A stretch of 55,722 bases of DNA from an uncultured Acidobacteriia bacterium (GTDB taxonomy: Bacteria > Acidobacteriota > Terriglobia > Bryobacterales > Bryobacteraceae). Where the stretch lies: assembly GCA_903929755.1 (NCBI GenBank), contig CAIYVZ010000053.1, positions 1-55,722 on the forward strand. The letters are read 5' to 3'. Position 1 is the stretch's first letter, and each line of letters starts with the position of its first letter. The position numbers were made by a program, and so were the translations under genes. Positions 53,688 to 55,722 of the stretch are shown piece after piece. Under the pieces are notes generated by a model. It did not search any database and was not told where the DNA came from. It saw nothing but the letters and a program-made list of their open reading frames with translations.

Positions 53688-55015
53688 ACGAACAGGGAAC
53701 ATTTACGGATCCGATCCTGGTGGTAGAAGACGACGCCGGAGTGCGCGCCACCATTGTGACGTTCCTCGAACTGGAAGGCTTTGAAGTGGAAGCGGTGACG
53801 AATACCCGCGCCGCCATGGAACGCATCGCCGCGCGTCCGTGGCCGCTGGTGATTTCCGACATCTATATTGACGACCGGACGGGCCTGGATGTTCTGGTGG
53901 CGGCGAAAGACCGCGACCCGAACTGCTGCGTGATTCTGATGACGGCGCGGGGCACGGTAGAGACTGTGATGACGGCGACGCGCCATGGCGCGTTCGATTA
54001 TCTGGCGAAGCCGTTTGAGCTAGACACACTGCTGGAAGCGGTGAAGCGGGCGATTCAGTCACGCGTGGCGGCTGATGACGAAGTGGAAGCCGAGGATCTG
54101 CCGGAAAGCGAGATGATTGGGCATTCTTCGCGCATGATCGATATCTATAAGACGGTCTCACTGGTGGCGCCGACAGATGCCAGCGTGTTGATTGAAGGGG
54201 AAACGGGCACGGGCAAGGAACTGATTGCGCGGATGATCCACCGCTTCAGTAAGCGCGCAACGCATCCGTTTGTGCCGGTGGATTGCGGAGCGATTCCGGC
54301 GCAATTGCTGGAAAGCGAACTGTTCGGCGCCATGAAGGGCGCATTTACGGGAGCCGACCGGGACCGGACGGGCGTGCTGGAATCGGCGAATCGCGGGACG
54401 GTGTTTTTGGATGAGATCGGGGAGATTGATCCGGCATTCCAGGTGAAACTGCTGCGGTTCATGCAGGAGCGGGAAGTTCGTCCGGTGGGTTCGTCGCGCG
54501 AGAAGAAAGTGGACGTCCGGGTAGTGGCGGCCACCAACCGGAACCTGCAAAAGATGGTGGAAGAGGGCAAGTTCCGCGAGGACTTGTGGTTCCGCATGAA
54601 CGTGGTGCGGATTGAATTACCGCCGCTGCGGGAGCGCCGGGGCGACGTGGTGCATCTGGCGCACTTCTTCACGGCGAAGTACAACGAGCGCTACAACCGC
54701 AACGTGAAGATGACGGAGAGCGGACTGAAGGCGCTGTCGGACTTTACGTGGCCTGGGAACGTGCGGCAGTTGCAGCATTTAATTGAGAGGCTGACGATTC
54801 TGGCTCCGAACGAGAGGATCGACGCAGAAGCGGTGCATGACGCGATTGCCGCCATGGACCCGAAGGACGGCGGCGGGGAGACTCTGGCGGAGACCGAGAT
54901 GGACCAGATTCGACGCGTGCTGGCGGCTACCGGAGGGAATAAGAGCCGTGCGGCGGCGGTACTCGGGATCGAGCGGAAGACGCTGTATCGCAAGCTGGAG
55001 CGGATGAAGCTGTAG
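53684..55015 (+). CDS. Sigma-54-dependent NtrC-type response regulator
   Basis: This 443-residue regulator activates sigma-54 promoters and is the partner of the CHASE2 kinase. The receiver has VVEDD (14-17) and phospho-acceptor Asp59. The AAA domain has Walker A GETGTGKEL, the sigma-54 contact loop GAFTGA (MKGAFTGADRD) and Walker B TVFLDEIGE. The Fis-type HTH is at the end (ATGGNKSRAAAVLGIERKTLYRKLERM). All essential motifs are intact. Its targets are unknown. Confidence 0.95.
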   Translation: MNEQGTFTDPILVVEDDAGVRATIVTFLELEGFEVEAVTNTRAAMERIAARPWPLVISDIYIDDRTGLDVLVAAKDRDPNCCVILMTARGTVETVMTATRHGAFDYLAKPFELDTLLEAVKRAIQSRVAADDEVEAEDLPESEMIGHSSRMIDIYKTVSLVAPTDASVLIEGETGTGKELIARMIHRFSKRATHPFVPVDCGAIPAQLLESELFGAMKGAFTGADRDRTGVLESANRGTVFLDEIGEIDPAFQVKLLRFMQEREVRPVGSSREKKVDVRVVAATNRNLQKMVEEGKFREDLWFRMNVVRIELPPLRERRGDVVHLAHFFTAKYNERYNRNVKMTESGLKALSDFTWPGNVRQLQHLIERLTILAPNERIDAEAVHDAIAAMDPKDGGGETLAETEMDQIRRVLAATGGNKSRAAAVLGIERKTLYRKLERMKL

Positions 55016-55061
55016 GCTGCTTGACGACGCCATGCAGGGTGGCTTCGAGCGGAGACTGGCG

Positions 55062-55275
55062 GGGGGCCAACGTTGTAGATGTGTCCCGTTCGCGCAGCCA
55101 CCAGTTGGAGCATGCGATTGATGTCGGGCGCTCGGCTTCGAGGGTGCGCCAAATCTCAATCGGCACCACTACGGCAATTTCGACGCCACGCTTCGTCACA
55201 ATTTGCGGACCTTGGCTCGCCGCTTCGCGCAGGAGCTGACAGAACTTGTCCTTCGCGTCCTGAACTGGCCATGCT
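55062..55275 (-). pseudogene. Phd/YefM-type antitoxin remnant without a start codon
   Basis: The minus-strand frame reads KAWPVQDAKDKFCQLL, then REAASQGPQIVTKRGVEIAV and VVPIEIWRTLEAERP, a clear Phd/YefM N-terminal domain (toxin antidote and repressor). A stop lies just upstream in frame, and no start codon precedes the Lys-Ala-Trp. An ATG preceded by AAGGAG is in another frame, so a small indel seems to have broken the gene. The region after AERP does not look like a Phd tail. No toxin follows. The rest of the gap from 55016 has nothing else I can recognise. Confidence 0.6.
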
Positions 55276-55289
55276 TTACGTGTACTCCT

Positions 55290-55530
55290 TCAGCCCGTCA
55301 TAGGATTCTCCTTGCCACCGGACCACGGGTTGCGGCGGAAACATGTTTGGCGGCTTCCCCTGTTACTTCAACGTTGCGGATGACGCCGTCCTGCAGACCT
55401 TCGGACTCGTGGAAGTGCTGCCTGCCGGGTTCGATGAGACGGGCCGTCAGTTTACCAAACAATCGGCTGGCAGCGTTCCAGCATGTGGTGCAGCCAAGAG
55501 GCCGTCGTCCGGTGGGGAGGATTGTGTCAC
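55290..55530 (-). pseudogene. HepT-type (HEPN/DUF86) toxin remnant, two frameshifts
   Basis: HepT is the HEPN RNase partner of MntA. Its pieces fall in three frames on the minus strand: a GTG start overlapping the MntA stop as GTGA, with VTQSSPPDDG; then WLHHMLERCQPIVW; then FHESEGLQDGVIRNVEVTGE and AAKHVS, which carries the Arg-x-His-type HEPN motif region. The chain then ends in unrelated residues, without the usual C-terminal part. It is non-functional as read. Sequence errors could mimic this, but the truncation would remain. Confidence 0.6.
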
Positions 55531-55722
55531 AAGGGCCTGGCCTCTGCAAGTACGCGGTCCCGGATGTACCAGTGGAGCGTTTTTTCGGTTATGACGTCAA
55601 CCTTGACTCCGAGGAGATCCTGCAGGTCTTCCTTGAGTTCGACGTGGTCGAAAAGGTCTCGGCCCCGGTCCCAGGACACGAGGAGATCCAAATCGCTGCT
55701 CGCATCGTTGTCACCGCGCTGC
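55527..55722 (-). CDS. MntA-like minimal nucleotidyltransferase (5' end beyond window)
   Basis: This is the C-terminal 64 codons of a minimal nucleotidyltransferase. The frame reads RGDNDASSDLDLLV, the DxD metal motif of the family, then FDHVELKEDLQDLLGVKVDV and an end at ARPL-stop (TGA 55527-55529). Such proteins act as antitoxins by adenylylating HepT. The gene runs off the right edge, so its N-terminus and activity cannot be judged. It is directly followed by the broken HepT partner. Confidence 0.75.
   Translation of the reverse strand, partial: QRGDNDASSDLDLLVSWDRGRDLFDHVELKEDLQDLLGVKVDVITEKTLHWYIRDRVLAEARPL

Overview
The window is high-GC, tightly packed chromosomal DNA, most likely from an acidobacterium of the Bryobacter/Solibacter type. 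The pointers are an NHL-repeat secreted protein ending in a Solibacter-type C-terminal domain (TIGR03437), a DUF1587/1592/1588/1585 cytochrome-like protein, a PEP-CTERM protein, a Tat-exported sulfatase, and heptose/polysaccharide export genes of a Gram-negative envelope. I see no phage, insertion sequence or CRISPR array. The taxonomic assignment rests on recognising families only.

Layout. 0.1-0.9 kb: an M15-like peptidase. 1-5.7 kb (minus): apbE-hemE-hemY-DUF2786 and a PEP-CTERM protein, facing a secreted M20 peptidase. 7.1-11.4 kb (minus): acyl-CoA dehydrogenase, a MeaB/methylmalonyl-CoA epimerase fusion, mtnP and a GT9-like glycosyltransferase, which looks like acyl-CoA/propionate catabolism joined to methionine salvage. 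11.5-12.5 kb: a Gly/Tyr-rich exported protein. 12.5-13.4 kb: an 892-bp stretch without a convincing gene, holding two perfect DnaA boxes and an AT-rich tract; it is an origin candidate. 13.4-24.4 kb: DUF72, the NHL protein, a TolC/MFP/RND efflux operon, a fatty-acid desaturase and a two-component system. 24.4-25.5 kb: a Fic fragment, a degenerate tRNA-Thr-like gene and a Nudix hydrolase. 25.5-31.2 kb: MFS transporter, amidase, SGNH hydrolase and D-aminoacylase-like deacylase. 31.2-33.9 kb: split rfaE/hldE genes, a Wza-like export protein and tRNA-Glu. 34-38.8 kb: aminotransferase, an Xre/RES toxin-antitoxin pair and the DUF1592-type cytochrome. 38.9-43.1 kb: MGDG-synthase-like transferase, three unknown genes, folE and two queD-like genes. 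43.1-48.9 kb: TlpA-like thioredoxin, GlcD-like oxidase, sulfatase and an alpha/beta hydrolase. 49.1-55 kb: thiC with its terminator, Xaa-Pro aminopeptidase, CHASE2 kinase and NtrC-type regulator. 55-55.7 kb: remains of toxin-antitoxin genes running off the window.

The observations I rate highest are: (1) two adjacent 6-pyruvoyl-tetrahydropterin-synthase-like genes overlapping folE, where one copy keeps the catalytic Cys but has lost the Asp-His pair and the other keeps Asp-His but has lost the Cys; (2) the DnaA-box intergenic region with repeated UGCAAG-loop hairpins; (3) a 76-nt tRNA-Thr(CGU)-like gene with G at position 33 and a mismatch in three arms, overlapping the end of a Nudix gene; (4) the MeaB-epimerase fusion; (5) a decayed MntA/HepT plus Phd locus. 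Many genes are translationally coupled through ATGA, TTGA or TAATG overlaps, so operon membership is usually clear.
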